The notes under the pieces were generated by a model that was not told the origin of the DNA, made no database searches, and worked only from the letters and a program-made list of their open reading frames with translations. A program made the translations under genes and the position numbers. Below, one piece after another: positions 1 through 7,720 of a stretch of 40,335 nt of DNA (positions within the stretch are counted from its first letter, which is position 1; each line of letters begins with the position of its first letter). This DNA comes from an uncultured Bacilli bacterium (GTDB lineage: Bacteria > Bacillota_I > Bacilli_A > RF39 > UBA660): contig CAKOOW010000005.1 of the NCBI GenBank assembly GCA_934098445.1, forward strand, positions 1-40,335, in the 5' to 3' direction.

Positions 1-104
1 CCTATTAATAATACTAATATACAAGGTATTCCTATATATAAGTATCTCTTATACTTCTTAAATCTTAATTTCTTTAAGTATTTATCTTTATTAAATTTTT
101 TCAT
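1..104 (-). CDS. Partial surface-protein paralogue (N-terminus only)
   Basis: The start codon is at 104-102 on the minus strand and the reading frame runs off the left edge of the window. The visible roughly 34 residues are a basic cytoplasmic start (MKKFNKDKYLKKLRFKKYKR) followed by the beginning of a hydrophobic helix. They are nearly identical to the start of the complete gene at 606-2021, so the two are tandem paralogues. Nothing of the extracellular part is visible. Function is unknown beyond what is said for the complete copy. Confidence 0.75.
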   Translation of the reverse strand, partial: MKKFNKDKYLKKLRFKKYKRYLYIGIPCILVLLI

Positions 105-605
105 ACTAATATAACCCATTTCTAATTATAATACCTATATTCCTTACTTATATATTTCATAGATTTATATACTCTATGAAAGCTAATTTTCGGATATTAT
201 TTTTATCTTATACCCAAATGATATCATATCTTTAGGCTTTTTCAAAGGATATATTTAAAGATAAATTATCTTTTTGCAGTTAAATTTCTAGTCAAATAAT
301 ATGTTCTCAAACCTAGGTGAATACTGACTTTGCAAGATATTATTGTAGTCAAAACATTAAATTTATTCTAGTCAAAATTATGGTCAAATAAGCTTTAAGC
401 CCAGTATTCACCATATATTTTCATAGAGTTATATACTCTATGAAAATATTACTATTTAGACTTAATAAAAAAGACCATCTTCATATGAAGACAATCAACT
501 ATATAATATTTGCCATATCTTCGAACCATATTATCAATAATATGGTATTCTATATCGATATTTATTACTTTCTATTTTACAATTAGTATAAATATTTTTA
601 TATAA
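105..605. other. Non-coding spacer rich in inverted repeats
   Basis: No credible gene is seen in these 500 bases. The stretch holds several perfect or near-perfect inverted repeats: 155-181 (9-bp arms), 316-326 with 402-412 (11-bp arms, far apart), 415-449 (15-bp arms, 5-base loop), 478-491 (14-bp palindrome TCTTCATATGAAGA) and 525-546 (10-bp arms, 2-base centre). The motif TCTAGTCAAA also recurs around 287 and 367. None is followed by a clear T-run, so they are not ordinary terminators. The part next to the partial gene resembles the upstream region of the second paralogue (2028-2220). Confidence 0.6.
415..449. repeat. Perfect 15-bp inverted repeat
   Basis: The arms are ATATTTTCATAGAGT and ACTCTATGAAAATAT around a TATAT centre. 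A shorter version with the same core (TTTCATAGA / TCTATGAAA) lies at 155-181. Degenerate versions lie at about 2047-2075 and 2192-2215, on either side of the upstream region of the complete surface-protein gene. No poly-T follows on either strand. A protein-binding or recombination site is as likely as an RNA hairpin. Confidence 0.6.
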
Positions 606-2021
606 TTAGCTAATTTTTAATTGATATGGTACTGAAAAACTACCATCGCCTGATTTTACTGAAATGTTAGATTTGAGAAAAAGGGTCGGACGAATAGCAT
701 TAGCATTACGAACATATCCATTGTTCACACTACCATCCACGTTCACATAAAATGCATGACGATTCCCTGCTGTAGTAGGTGTCATTTCCCATTGTATAGA
801 ACTTGTATCTAATAAATAATTATTTTCTCGGCAATCACTAAAATATGTAGAAGACCAATTATAAAGTTCTTTAGCAAGACAAGCATTTCGATCTTTTGTC
901 GTTCCGCCACTGGTCGCATAACCATAATCACTTGAATACATTAGGCCAATTTTACCAGTCCAAGTAGTAGCATGACCGCTATAAGCGGTAGTTCCCCTTT
1001 CGTAGCCATAAAAATGACTCACTAAACCATTACTTGCTGAAGTATAACTACTTGTACCACCAAGATTCCAAACCACACTCTCAATGGCATTTCTCGTAAC
1101 ATCATTTTTTAAACCTGTTGAAGAAAAATCTACTTCGGTACAGCTAAATGTGGCTCCACTAGTAATTGCAGCTGGCTGACAGCCTTTAGTACCATTATAA
1201 TAAGAACCCATTTTACTATATAATTGTTGGTTTCCAGAATAAATTATATCGTTTGAATTGGTATATCCTGATTTTAAATAGCTAGTAGGATTTAACATCA
1301 TCATAAGCTGAGAATCACTCCAGTCATTCGAACCATAATCCGTAGTTGAAGTGCCTACCCCATTCATCTTATAATCCCAAGGATATTTACCTATAAAATC
1401 ATTTCTTATAATTTTAACAAGATTTTCTTGGGAACCATCCTCCTTAGTTACATTATTAAGTATCCCAATAATTCTCCATAATTCACAAGTATCAGCCGTT
1501 TGATTGGTATAATCACGGCAATTAAAATAAACATAATTATCAGGATTAGCTCCAATATATCTAATATTTTTACCTGGGTCATCACTTGCAAACATATCAT
1601 GATTATTACTCATTGCAGTAGTTATTACCTCACTTAAAGATGGTCTTTTAGTTTCAAAATACACATTACATTTAGTTTTCTTAGTTAAATTAGTCAATAC
1701 TATTCCCCAAAAATCATTATTCCAAGAAGCAGAAGCATCATTATCGCAAGAAATCTTATCTACTACATAACCATCATTCTTACCAGGAATAGTTTTAGAG
1801 TATTCGCCATCTATATAAGCTCCAATAGTAGCATCTTTGGAGATAAACTCTCCTACTGTCGTTCTTACTACTTCTTTCTCTTTAAAGACATTAAATTTTG
1901 AATATGTAAAGTATATTCCTATTAATAATACTAAAAGACAAGGTATATCTATATATAAGTATCTCTTATATTTATTAAATCTTAATTTTTTTAAATACTC
2001 ATCTTTACTAAATCTAACCAT
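606..2021 (-). CDS. Membrane-anchored surface protein, lineage-specific family
   Basis: A protein of about 471 residues. A short basic cytoplasmic start is followed by one transmembrane helix (about residues 26-43) and a long extracellular part rich in Asn, Ser, Thr and Tyr with scattered Cys (about eight). The C-terminus has the pattern IRPTLFLKSN-x-SVKSGDGSFSVPY, which is typical of large paralogous families of secreted proteins in uncultured gut Firmicutes; the function of that family is not known to me. An ATG at 2021 is preferred over the GTG six bases upstream because AAAGGTG lies just before it. A paralogue begins immediately downstream at 104, so this is a tandem array. An adhesin or cell-surface role is inference. 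Confidence 0.75.
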   Translation of the reverse strand: MVRFSKDEYLKKLRFNKYKRYLYIDIPCLLVLLIGIYFTYSKFNVFKEKEVVRTTVGEFISKDATIGAYIDGEYSKTIPGKNDGYVVDKISCDNDASASWNNDFWGIVLTNLTKKTKCNVYFETKRPSLSEVITTAMSNNHDMFASDDPGKNIRYIGANPDNYVYFNCRDYTNQTADTCELWRIIGILNNVTKEDGSQENLVKIIRNDFIGKYPWDYKMNGVGTSTTDYGSNDWSDSQLMMMLNPTSYLKSGYTNSNDIIYSGNQQLYSKMGSYYNGTKGCQPAAITSGATFSCTEVDFSSTGLKNDVTRNAIESVVWNLGGTSSYTSASNGLVSHFYGYERGTTAYSGHATTWTGKIGLMYSSDYGYATSGGTTKDRNACLAKELYNWSSTYFSDCRENNYLLDTSSIQWEMTPTTAGNRHAFYVNVDGSVNNGYVRNANAIRPTLFLKSNISVKSGDGSFSVPYQLKIS

Positions 2022-2236
2022 ATACACCTTTTATCTGATATATTTCTTTTCATAGAACTATAAACTCTATAGAAAGATATTTTCTAGACTTATTATTACT
2101 TTCTAACAGGATTTTATCATATAAATTAATATATTTAAAGAAAAATAATTATCTTTTAGAGTCAAGATTCAAGTAAAAAAACTTGATTTTTCTAGAACTT
2201 ATACTCTATGAAAATTTTATTAATAAAAGATGTATC

Positions 2237-2587
2237 TTAGTCTTTTGGACTTAAAAACACTGTCACTAGAAAAGCAAAGATTACAGAAGCACTTATTCCA
2301 GCGGAAGTAGTAGTCAAAAGATTAGTAAACATTCCTAAGACTCCTTTAGTATGAAAACCTTCAAGACAAGCTTGGTATAGAAGATTACCAAAACTAGTAA
2401 TAGGAACACAAGATGCTACACCGACATTTTCTACAAACCAAGGATAAATATTAAAATAAGATAATAAAGCTCCTAGACTAACAAAAAGACTAGTAATATG
2501 TCCGGGAGTTAACTTAGTATTATCTAAGACTAGTTCTCCTAAAAGACAAACTATTCCACAGAATAAAAATGAATATAAATAAATCAT
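2237..2587 (-). CDS. spoVAE: Stage V sporulation protein AE (SpoVAE)
   Basis: A small integral membrane protein of 116 residues with about four hydrophobic segments. It matches SpoVAE(b), part of the SpoVA complex that moves dipicolinic acid across the inner forespore membrane. The start is set at ATG 2587, which overlaps the TGA of spoVAD (ATGA) and has GGAGG seven bases upstream. A longer reading from 2614 would run through the end of spoVAD and has no ribosome site. Family features visible are the LGELVLDNTKLTPGHI segment and the glycine/serine-rich PITSFGNLLYQAC loop. It is the last gene of the spoVAC-spoVAD-spoVAE operon. No strong terminator follows. Confidence 0.88.
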   Translation of the reverse strand: MIYLYSFLFCGIVCLLGELVLDNTKLTPGHITSLFVSLGALLSYFNIYPWFVENVGVASCVPITSFGNLLYQACLEGFHTKGVLGMFTNLLTTTSAGISASVIFAFLVTVFLSPKD

Positions 2588-3549
2588 AAGACCTCCAAAG
2601 AAACGGCATGACAAATACCGGGTATCTCTTCATGTTGATTAACTAACGTTGGAGAATGTAAAGCTCCAGTTGCCAGCAGTAAAATATTTTTATACTTTTT
2701 ACTAGGAATAATCTTATTAAATAAGACTAAGGGTAAACTTACTGGACCGGAAGAACCGGCATTATTAAAGTCTTTTTCTTGGAAAAGAAGAGAGCCAGCA
2801 TCTTGATAATTAGTTAATTTAATATTATTTTTCTTTAAGATTTCTAAGAATAATTGACTGCCGATACGTCCTAAATCTCCGGTAAGAATTAAATCATAAG
2901 TATCGGGTGTTTCCTTAAATTTTTTTAAATGTGCCATTAGAGTTTTAGCAGCTGCCGGAGCCATGACTGCCCCCATATTATTAGCATCACTTATCCCATA
3001 ATTTACGGAAGAACCAATTGTTGCCTTAGTTACCATAATCTTACCTTCCGTACTTAAGATTACGCCACTACTACCGGTAGCAGTCATCGTACTTCTTTTT
3101 AATCGAGGAGAACCATATTCAATAGGATAACGAAATTGTCTTTCAGCGACTTCGGTATGACTACTTGTTAAGCATAAACCATTCTTAATCTTTTTACTAT
3201 CAATTAGATTTCCTAAGATAATTAAGCTCTCATTGAAACTAGCACAAGCTGAATAGACTCCTAAATAAGAATAAGGATATTTAGACATAGTCATATTTAA
3301 AATTCCCAATTGATTAGCAAGTTCACCCCCAACAATTAAATCTAACTTAGTCTGTAAGTCATTTCTTTTTAAGAGATTATCAATAACGACTCTTTGCATC
3401 TTGGCTTCAGCGCGTTCATAAGTCTTCTCGCCAAAATAATTATCAGTGATAATTTGATTATACTTTTTCACAGATCCTAAAGTCTCTTTAGGGGTTGCAA
3501 TACTATACCAATCTTTAATAAATACATGATTAAATTTATAACTAACCAT
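2584..3549 (-). CDS. spoVAD: Stage V sporulation protein AD (SpoVAD)
   Basis: A thiolase-fold protein of 321 residues (Bacillus homologues are about 338). It is the cytosolic subunit of the SpoVA channel and binds dipicolinic acid during spore formation. Recognisable family segments are the N-terminal KFNHVFIKDWYS, the Cys-containing YLGVYSACASFNESL where the thiolase active site would lie, SSHTEVAERQFRYP, and the C-terminal GALHSPTLVNQHEEIPGI. The start overlaps the end of spoVAC by eight bases with AGGTGG ahead of it, and its TGA overlaps the spoVAE start, so the three are translationally coupled. The length and motifs suggest an intact protein. Confidence 0.92.
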   Translation of the reverse strand: MVSYKFNHVFIKDWYSIATPKETLGSVKKYNQIITDNYFGEKTYERAEAKMQRVVIDNLLKRNDLQTKLDLIVGGELANQLGILNMTMSKYPYSYLGVYSACASFNESLIILGNLIDSKKIKNGLCLTSSHTEVAERQFRYPIEYGSPRLKRSTMTATGSSGVILSTEGKIMVTKATIGSSVNYGISDANNMGAVMAPAAAKTLMAHLKKFKETPDTYDLILTGDLGRIGSQLFLEILKKNNIKLTNYQDAGSLLFQEKDFNNAGSSGPVSLPLVLFNKIIPSKKYKNILLLATGALHSPTLVNQHEEIPGICHAVSLEVL

Positions 3550-3976
3550 GAAGCACCACCTTAATAATAGTTAAGATAAAAGCACTGATAATTCCATATA
3601 ACAAGACCGAACCCGCAAGTTTAAAGACATTAGCACCTAACCCGGTGATTAAACCGTCCTTTTTATACTCAAGACTTGAAGAAGTAACCGAATGAGCAAA
3701 ACCGGTAATAGGAATAATAAGACCACATCTACTCTTACTAACCCACGTATCAAAAAATCCTAGACCTGTACAAATACTTGATGTTAAAATAAGAATTAAA
3801 AGGGTCCAGATATTAGCGTCCTTACTACTTACATTAAACTTCAAAAGTAAATTAAAAATAAAACACGATAAAACTCCTATTAAACCTCCCACTCCAAAAG
3901 CAATTAAAGCATTCTTTAACTTATCCTCACTCGGGGTATATTTTTTTACTAATCTTTGATATTCCTCTTTATTCAT
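3542..3976 (-). CDS. spoVAC: Stage V sporulation protein AC (SpoVAC)
   Basis: A membrane protein of 144 residues with about four transmembrane helices. In the family it is the mechanosensitive pore component of the SpoVA dipicolinic acid channel. The family pattern NKEEYQRLVKKYTPSEDKL, then a Gly-rich first helix, and PITGFAHSVTSSSLEYKKDG in the middle are clear. The start has GGAGG eight bases upstream. The gene follows the sigma-factor gene by about 48 bases on the same strand, as spoVA follows spoIIAC in Bacillus. Here spoVAA, spoVAB and spoVAF are absent from the cluster. Confidence 0.92.
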   Translation of the reverse strand: MNKEEYQRLVKKYTPSEDKLKNALIAFGVGGLIGVLSCFIFNLLLKFNVSSKDANIWTLLILILTSSICTGLGFFDTWVSKSRCGLIIPITGFAHSVTSSSLEYKKDGLITGLGANVFKLAGSVLLYGIISAFILTIIKVVLHG

Positions 3977-4023
3977 AAAAAGACCTCCATAGTTATTATG
4001 AGGTCTAAAGATTATTTCTATAC

Positions 4024-4660
4024 TTAACTTAAAGAAGTTTTTAATTTTTTTAGATTTTTTGTTAATATTCTAGAGATACTTACTTGGGATGTATTAAACA
4101 TCTTAGCTAGTTCTTCTTGGGTATAGTCATTAAAATATCTTAAGATTATTATTTCTTTATCAGGACTTTCTAAATTACTAAGAGTATTCTTTAAGTCTAA
4201 TAAAGTATCTAAGTTTAAAGGTTTACTAGAAAGGGAGTTATATAGATTAGTATCTTCATTTCTTATTTCATCTAGACTGATGGTTTGATCTAGAGATTTA
4301 AGGGCAAAAGAAAGGGTATTACTATCAATATTTAAATAAGAGGCTACTTCTAATAAGGGGGTATCTTTTTTATATAGTTGATCTAAGTATTCTTTTGTCT
4401 TTAAGATAAGTTTAGATAACTTAAGAGCTTCTCTAGGGAGGCATAATTAATTTTTTACTCCGGGCTAGTTCATACATTTCTCCGAAAATATAGGTGTAAG
4501 CGAAGCTAGAAAACTTAGTATTACTAGTTTCTTCATAATGTTTATAAGCCTTAAATAAACCGATTCTACCAACGTGATAGAGTTCTTCTTTATCTACTCC
4601 ATAGAAGTTAGTAGCTATTCTTTTAATAAGACCATCACAACTCTTTAGGACTTCATCCAT
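4024..4660 (-). CDS. Sporulation sigma factor (SigF/SigG type), split by +1 frame change
   Basis: The gene reads in two frames. From ATG 4660 (GGGTGAT upstream) the first 75 residues carry sigma region 2 (DKEELYHVGRIGLFKAYKHY, then KFSSFAYTYIFGEM) and end at TAG 4435-4433. One base further on, the coding continues for about 135 residues with region 3 and a good region 4 helix-turn-helix (QEELAKMFNTSQVSISRI), ending with TAA 4026-4024. The join is ATG CCT CCC T AGA GAA; sliding one base gives MPP-REALKLSKL. Its place directly before spoVAC matches spoIIAC (sigF) of Bacillus, but spoIIAA and spoIIAB are not upstream. It is either a programmed +1 shift at CCC-TAG, a real inactivation, or an assembly error. 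Which sporulation sigma it is cannot be settled here. Confidence 0.75.
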
Positions 4661-4802
4661 TTAATCACCCAAGTAAAGAATACTATATAGTTAATTAGTT
4701 TTAAAGACTTTCGACAAGACTTATAATATCTTTTTATTATTAGACATTTTATATTTATCTAGAGTATATCTTGATGATATAATTAAACTAAGGAGTGGTT
4801 AT

Positions 4803-6398
4803 ATGAATGATAGTATAGAAAAGAAAAATTCAAAGAAAGGAATAATCATTGGATTAGTTATCTTAATTATTATTATCTTAAGTAGTCTTGTTATTTATAA
4901 GATAAAGTTTAAAAAAGATAATAGTAATACTGATAATAATACTCATAAAGAAGAAATTAAAAAAGAACATAAATATAGTAAATACGAATTAACTAGTAAT
5001 ACTTTAGAAGACTTTGATTTATATTTTTTACAATTAGAGAATGATAAGTCTAATAAAGTTTATAGTCCTTTATCAATTAAGTATGTCTTAGGAATGTTAA
5101 GTGATGCTTCTACTGATGATACTAAACAAGAGATAGATGATATCTTAGGAAAATATCAGGCTAGAAAGTACACTAATACAACTAATATGGCTTTAGGAAA
5201 TGCTATGTTTATAAAAAATAGTTATCAAGATAAGATTAAGTCTAGTTATGTTGATACTCTAAAGAATAAGTATAATGCAGAAGTTATCTATGATGAATTT
5301 AAGAATACTAAGACAATTAATAACTGGCTTAATAAGAGTACTAATGGATTAATTAAAGAGATAAGTGATGAGGTTAATGATAAAGATTTTATCTTAGTAA
5401 ATAGTGTTGCTATTGATATGGAATGGGTTAAGAAATTACAAAGTATTGAAGATAATTATTATATTAATTATCAACATGAGAATTATCGTAAAAGTATTGG
5501 GGCTTTGATGAGTGATGATTATACCAAGTTGAATTTTAATAATTCTAAAGATGTAACAGCTACAGAGATTGGTGCGGTTATTAATAAGTATGATATTGTT
5601 AAGACTTTAGGTAAAGAGAATATTAAGAAAAGAGTTACGGATGATTATAATAAGTGGGTTCAAAATGATGGTAGTGATACTTACGAGATGTGTGGAACTA
5701 AGGATAATTTAAGTGATGAGGATAAATTAGATATTGATAAATATCTGGAAGAATTAAATAATAATTATAAAGATATTAGTAGTTCAACAGACTTTTCATT
5801 TTACCAAGATGATGATATTACAGTGTTTAGTAAGGATTTAAAGAAGTATAATGGTATTACTTTAGAATATGTTGGTCTTATGCCTAATAAAGTTAGCCTA
5901 GATGAATATATTAAAGATAGTAGTGCAATGAAGATAAATAGTATCCTTAATAATTTAAAAGATATAAGTTTAGAAAACTTTAAAGATGGTGTTATTACGG
6001 AGATTAGTGGTTATATTCCGATGTTTAAATTCGATTATAAATTAAATCTTAAGAAAGATTTAAATACTATAGGAATTACTTCCATCTTTGATAGTAATAA
6101 AGCTTCGTTAGGAAATTTAACTACTGATAAAGTCTATATCAATGATGTTTCTCATCAAGCTAATATTGAATTTTCTAATGATGGTATTAAAGCTAGTGCC
6201 GCTACTGTAGCTGGGGGAGCAGGCGGTGGTTCTTGTGGATATGATTATCAATTTAATGTTCCCGTTGAAAAAATAGACTTAACTTTCGATAAGCCTTATA
6301 TGTTTATAATTAGAAATAAAGATACTAAGGAAGTATGGTTTATGGGTAGTGTCTATGAGCCTAGTAATTATACTAGTGGTTTAAAATATTTAGAGTAA
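4803..6398 (+). CDS. Membrane-anchored serpin-family protease inhibitor
   Basis: A protein of 531 residues. It has a short Lys-rich cytoplasmic start, one transmembrane helix (about 14-37), a charged Asn/Lys linker to about 60, then a serpin domain to the end. Serpin signatures are NKVYSPLSIKYVLGMLSDAS near the domain start, NSVAIDMEWV in the middle, and the C-terminal run ISGYIPMFKFDYKLNL, INDVSHQANIEFSNDGIKAS and DKPYMFIIRN. The reactive-centre loop is about 459-480. Its hinge, GIKASAAT, has the small residues expected of an inhibitor, but the loop then becomes glycine-rich with a Cys (AGGAGGGSCGYDY), which is unusual. The serpin domain is longer than usual, with an extra segment around 260-335. 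The ribosome site is AAGGAG. An extracellular role against host or competitor proteases is inference. Confidence 0.88.
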   Translation: MNDSIEKKNSKKGIIIGLVILIIIILSSLVIYKIKFKKDNSNTDNNTHKEEIKKEHKYSKYELTSNTLEDFDLYFLQLENDKSNKVYSPLSIKYVLGMLSDASTDDTKQEIDDILGKYQARKYTNTTNMALGNAMFIKNSYQDKIKSSYVDTLKNKYNAEVIYDEFKNTKTINNWLNKSTNGLIKEISDEVNDKDFILVNSVAIDMEWVKKLQSIEDNYYINYQHENYRKSIGALMSDDYTKLNFNNSKDVTATEIGAVINKYDIVKTLGKENIKKRVTDDYNKWVQNDGSDTYEMCGTKDNLSDEDKLDIDKYLEELNNNYKDISSSTDFSFYQDDDITVFSKDLKKYNGITLEYVGLMPNKVSLDEYIKDSSAMKINSILNNLKDISLENFKDGVITEISGYIPMFKFDYKLNLKKDLNTIGITSIFDSNKASLGNLTTDKVYINDVSHQANIEFSNDGIKASAATVAGGAGGGSCGYDYQFNVPVEKIDLTFDKPYMFIIRNKDTKEVWFMGSVYEPSNYTSGLKYLE

Positions 6399-6421
6399 GA
6401 ATTAATTTTCTTGCTTTTTTT
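6395..6421 (+). terminator. Rho-independent terminator after the serpin gene
   Basis: A 7-bp stem (GTAAGAA with TTCTTGC, one G-U pair) and a 6-base loop are followed by seven T. The stop codon of the serpin gene forms part of the 5' arm. Confidence 0.7.
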
Positions 6422-6425
6422 ACTT

Positions 6426-7604
6426 CTAAAAATTTCTTAAATTATCAAACCAGCTAAACCAAGTATCATAAGCTACTTCTACTTCAGCATTTTCCATAAT
6501 AGTTTCTAAAGCAGTGTAGATGTCTTCTCGTTCTTCGGTCTCAATATTTTTAAGCTTATTCATTTGATTAGTATAGGCTTCTATGGCAGTCTTTATTTCT
6601 TCTTCGGTCTGAGACTTTTTAACTGCGATTAAACATTCTTTATAGATACGCATTGCTTTCTTTCCAGAATTATTCTCCCAATTGGTAAAAGGAATACCAT
6701 ATTCAGTTTTAAACCATAGTTCATCACGTAAACCGCCAACATATATGTGTCTAAATTCTTTAGTCTTTTTTAATTTATTTACTTCTTTTCTTAAGAGAAG
6801 TCCTTTTTCTTTACCTATATCTTTTGCACAAAAATACGTTAAATCCTTAAAAACGGCAATTGGGGGAAGACCATCTAAGTTAGGAACATTCCAGAATCCC
6901 AAGTCTTTTAAATCAGTAAATTCCTCTAAAGCTTCTAGATTAGCTAGATTTCCCTCTAAACCTAAATCTTTAATACCTTTAAACTCTAAAAGACTAGAGC
7001 AATCTAAAGCTGCTCCATTCGGACTCGTATTTATCACCACTCTTTTTAAGTTTTGAAAATGACCCCAGTCTGGTAATTTGTAAGTAGTAGTAATCTTTTC
7101 ATTGGGAATATTAATCCAAAAACAAGAAACATTTCCCCAGTCCTTAATAATTAAATTATGAGGATTACCTGTATAGGTAAATTCTTCTTGATTAGGTCCC
7201 ATCTTTAAAATAACTTTCTTATCTGTAATAATTCTTAAAGTATCAATCTTTGAATTAGTTAAATCAATATCGACATCTTTTAAAGGTTGCCAAGTAAACC
7301 ATACTTTTCTTTTGGAAGTCCATTCTAAAAATGATTTATCATTTCCGGTATAGTATACCGAACGTATTAAGTACCTATCATCAAAAGGGTCTTTAACATC
7401 TAAAGAATCCCAATTAATAATATCATCAGGATTTACCCAGACTTTAATATCTCCTTTATCAATATCTTTAACTCCTATACTAAGATAAGTCTCTCCTGGA
7501 TATATTATAAATTCTTTAGTCTCATTATTCACAAGATTAGTTTTAACTTTAAGAGCCGTAGAATACTCTCCTAGTCTTATTCTATCTACTTCACTATAAA
7601 CCAT
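6426..7604 (-). CDS. Leucine-rich-repeat-like cytosolic protein, function unknown
   Basis: A protein of about 392 residues with no signal peptide or membrane helix. The first 140 residues look like a beta-rich domain with many Trp and Asp. From about 175 to 270 there are irregular leucine-rich repeats (for example LEFKGIKDLGLEGNLANLEA and FTDLKDLGFWNVPNLDGLPP). The last 100 residues are predicted helical and charged. The start is placed at ATG 7604 because AGGTGAT lies just upstream; the GTG at 7613 would overlap that site. It lies downstream of, and in the same direction as, the three-gene operon ending at 7721, with a strong terminator between, so it is probably transcribed separately. I do not recognise a specific family. 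Confidence 0.65.
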   Translation of the reverse strand: MVYSEVDRIRLGEYSTALKVKTNLVNNETKEFIIYPGETYLSIGVKDIDKGDIKVWVNPDDIINWDSLDVKDPFDDRYLIRSVYYTGNDKSFLEWTSKRKVWFTWQPLKDVDIDLTNSKIDTLRIITDKKVILKMGPNQEEFTYTGNPHNLIIKDWGNVSCFWINIPNEKITTTYKLPDWGHFQNLKRVVINTSPNGAALDCSSLLEFKGIKDLGLEGNLANLEALEEFTDLKDLGFWNVPNLDGLPPIAVFKDLTYFCAKDIGKEKGLLLRKEVNKLKKTKEFRHIYVGGLRDELWFKTEYGIPFTNWENNSGKKAMRIYKECLIAVKKSQTEEEIKTAIEAYTNQMNKLKNIETEEREDIYTALETIMENAEVEVAYDTWFSWFDNLRNF

Positions 7605-7642
7605 TATTATCACCTAAGAATATTGTATCATAGTATAAATAA

Positions 7643-7665
7643 AAACACCTGTATATCAGATGTTT
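7643..7665 (-). terminator. Terminator of the 7721-10509 operon
   Basis: On the minus strand AAACATCTG and CAGGTGTTT form a 9-bp stem with a 5-base ATATA loop, followed by TTATTTAT. The only non-Watson-Crick pair is G-U in minus-strand RNA, whereas it would be an A-C clash in plus-strand RNA, which fixes the direction. The same 23 bases occur at 13764-13786. Confidence 0.8.
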
Positions 7666-7720
7666 CTAAGAGAGGTCATTATATTAGGGGTTAAATATTA
7701 CTTAAAACAATTAAATTTCA

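Noticed and set aside
155..547. CRISPR array suggested by repeated short motifs in the left spacer
   Set aside because: The repeats are palindromic, unequal in length and irregularly spaced, with no constant repeat-spacer unit and no cas genes.
1837..2055. A plus-strand reading frame over the start of the surface-protein gene
   Set aside because: It is antisense to the membrane-anchor coding region, has no ribosome site, and its composition is the mirror of that gene.
2169..2189. TTCAAGTAAAAAAACTTGATT as a terminator
   Set aside because: The 6-bp stem is weak, no plus-strand gene ends before it, and on the minus strand it has no T-run after it.
4433..4435. Possible reassignment of TAG as a sense codon, suggested by the TAG inside the sigma gene
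   Set aside because: The downstream half is in another frame, so a sense TAG would not restore the protein. TAG also ends rpsO, spoVAC, the lysR gene and the 202-aa gene at the expected places.
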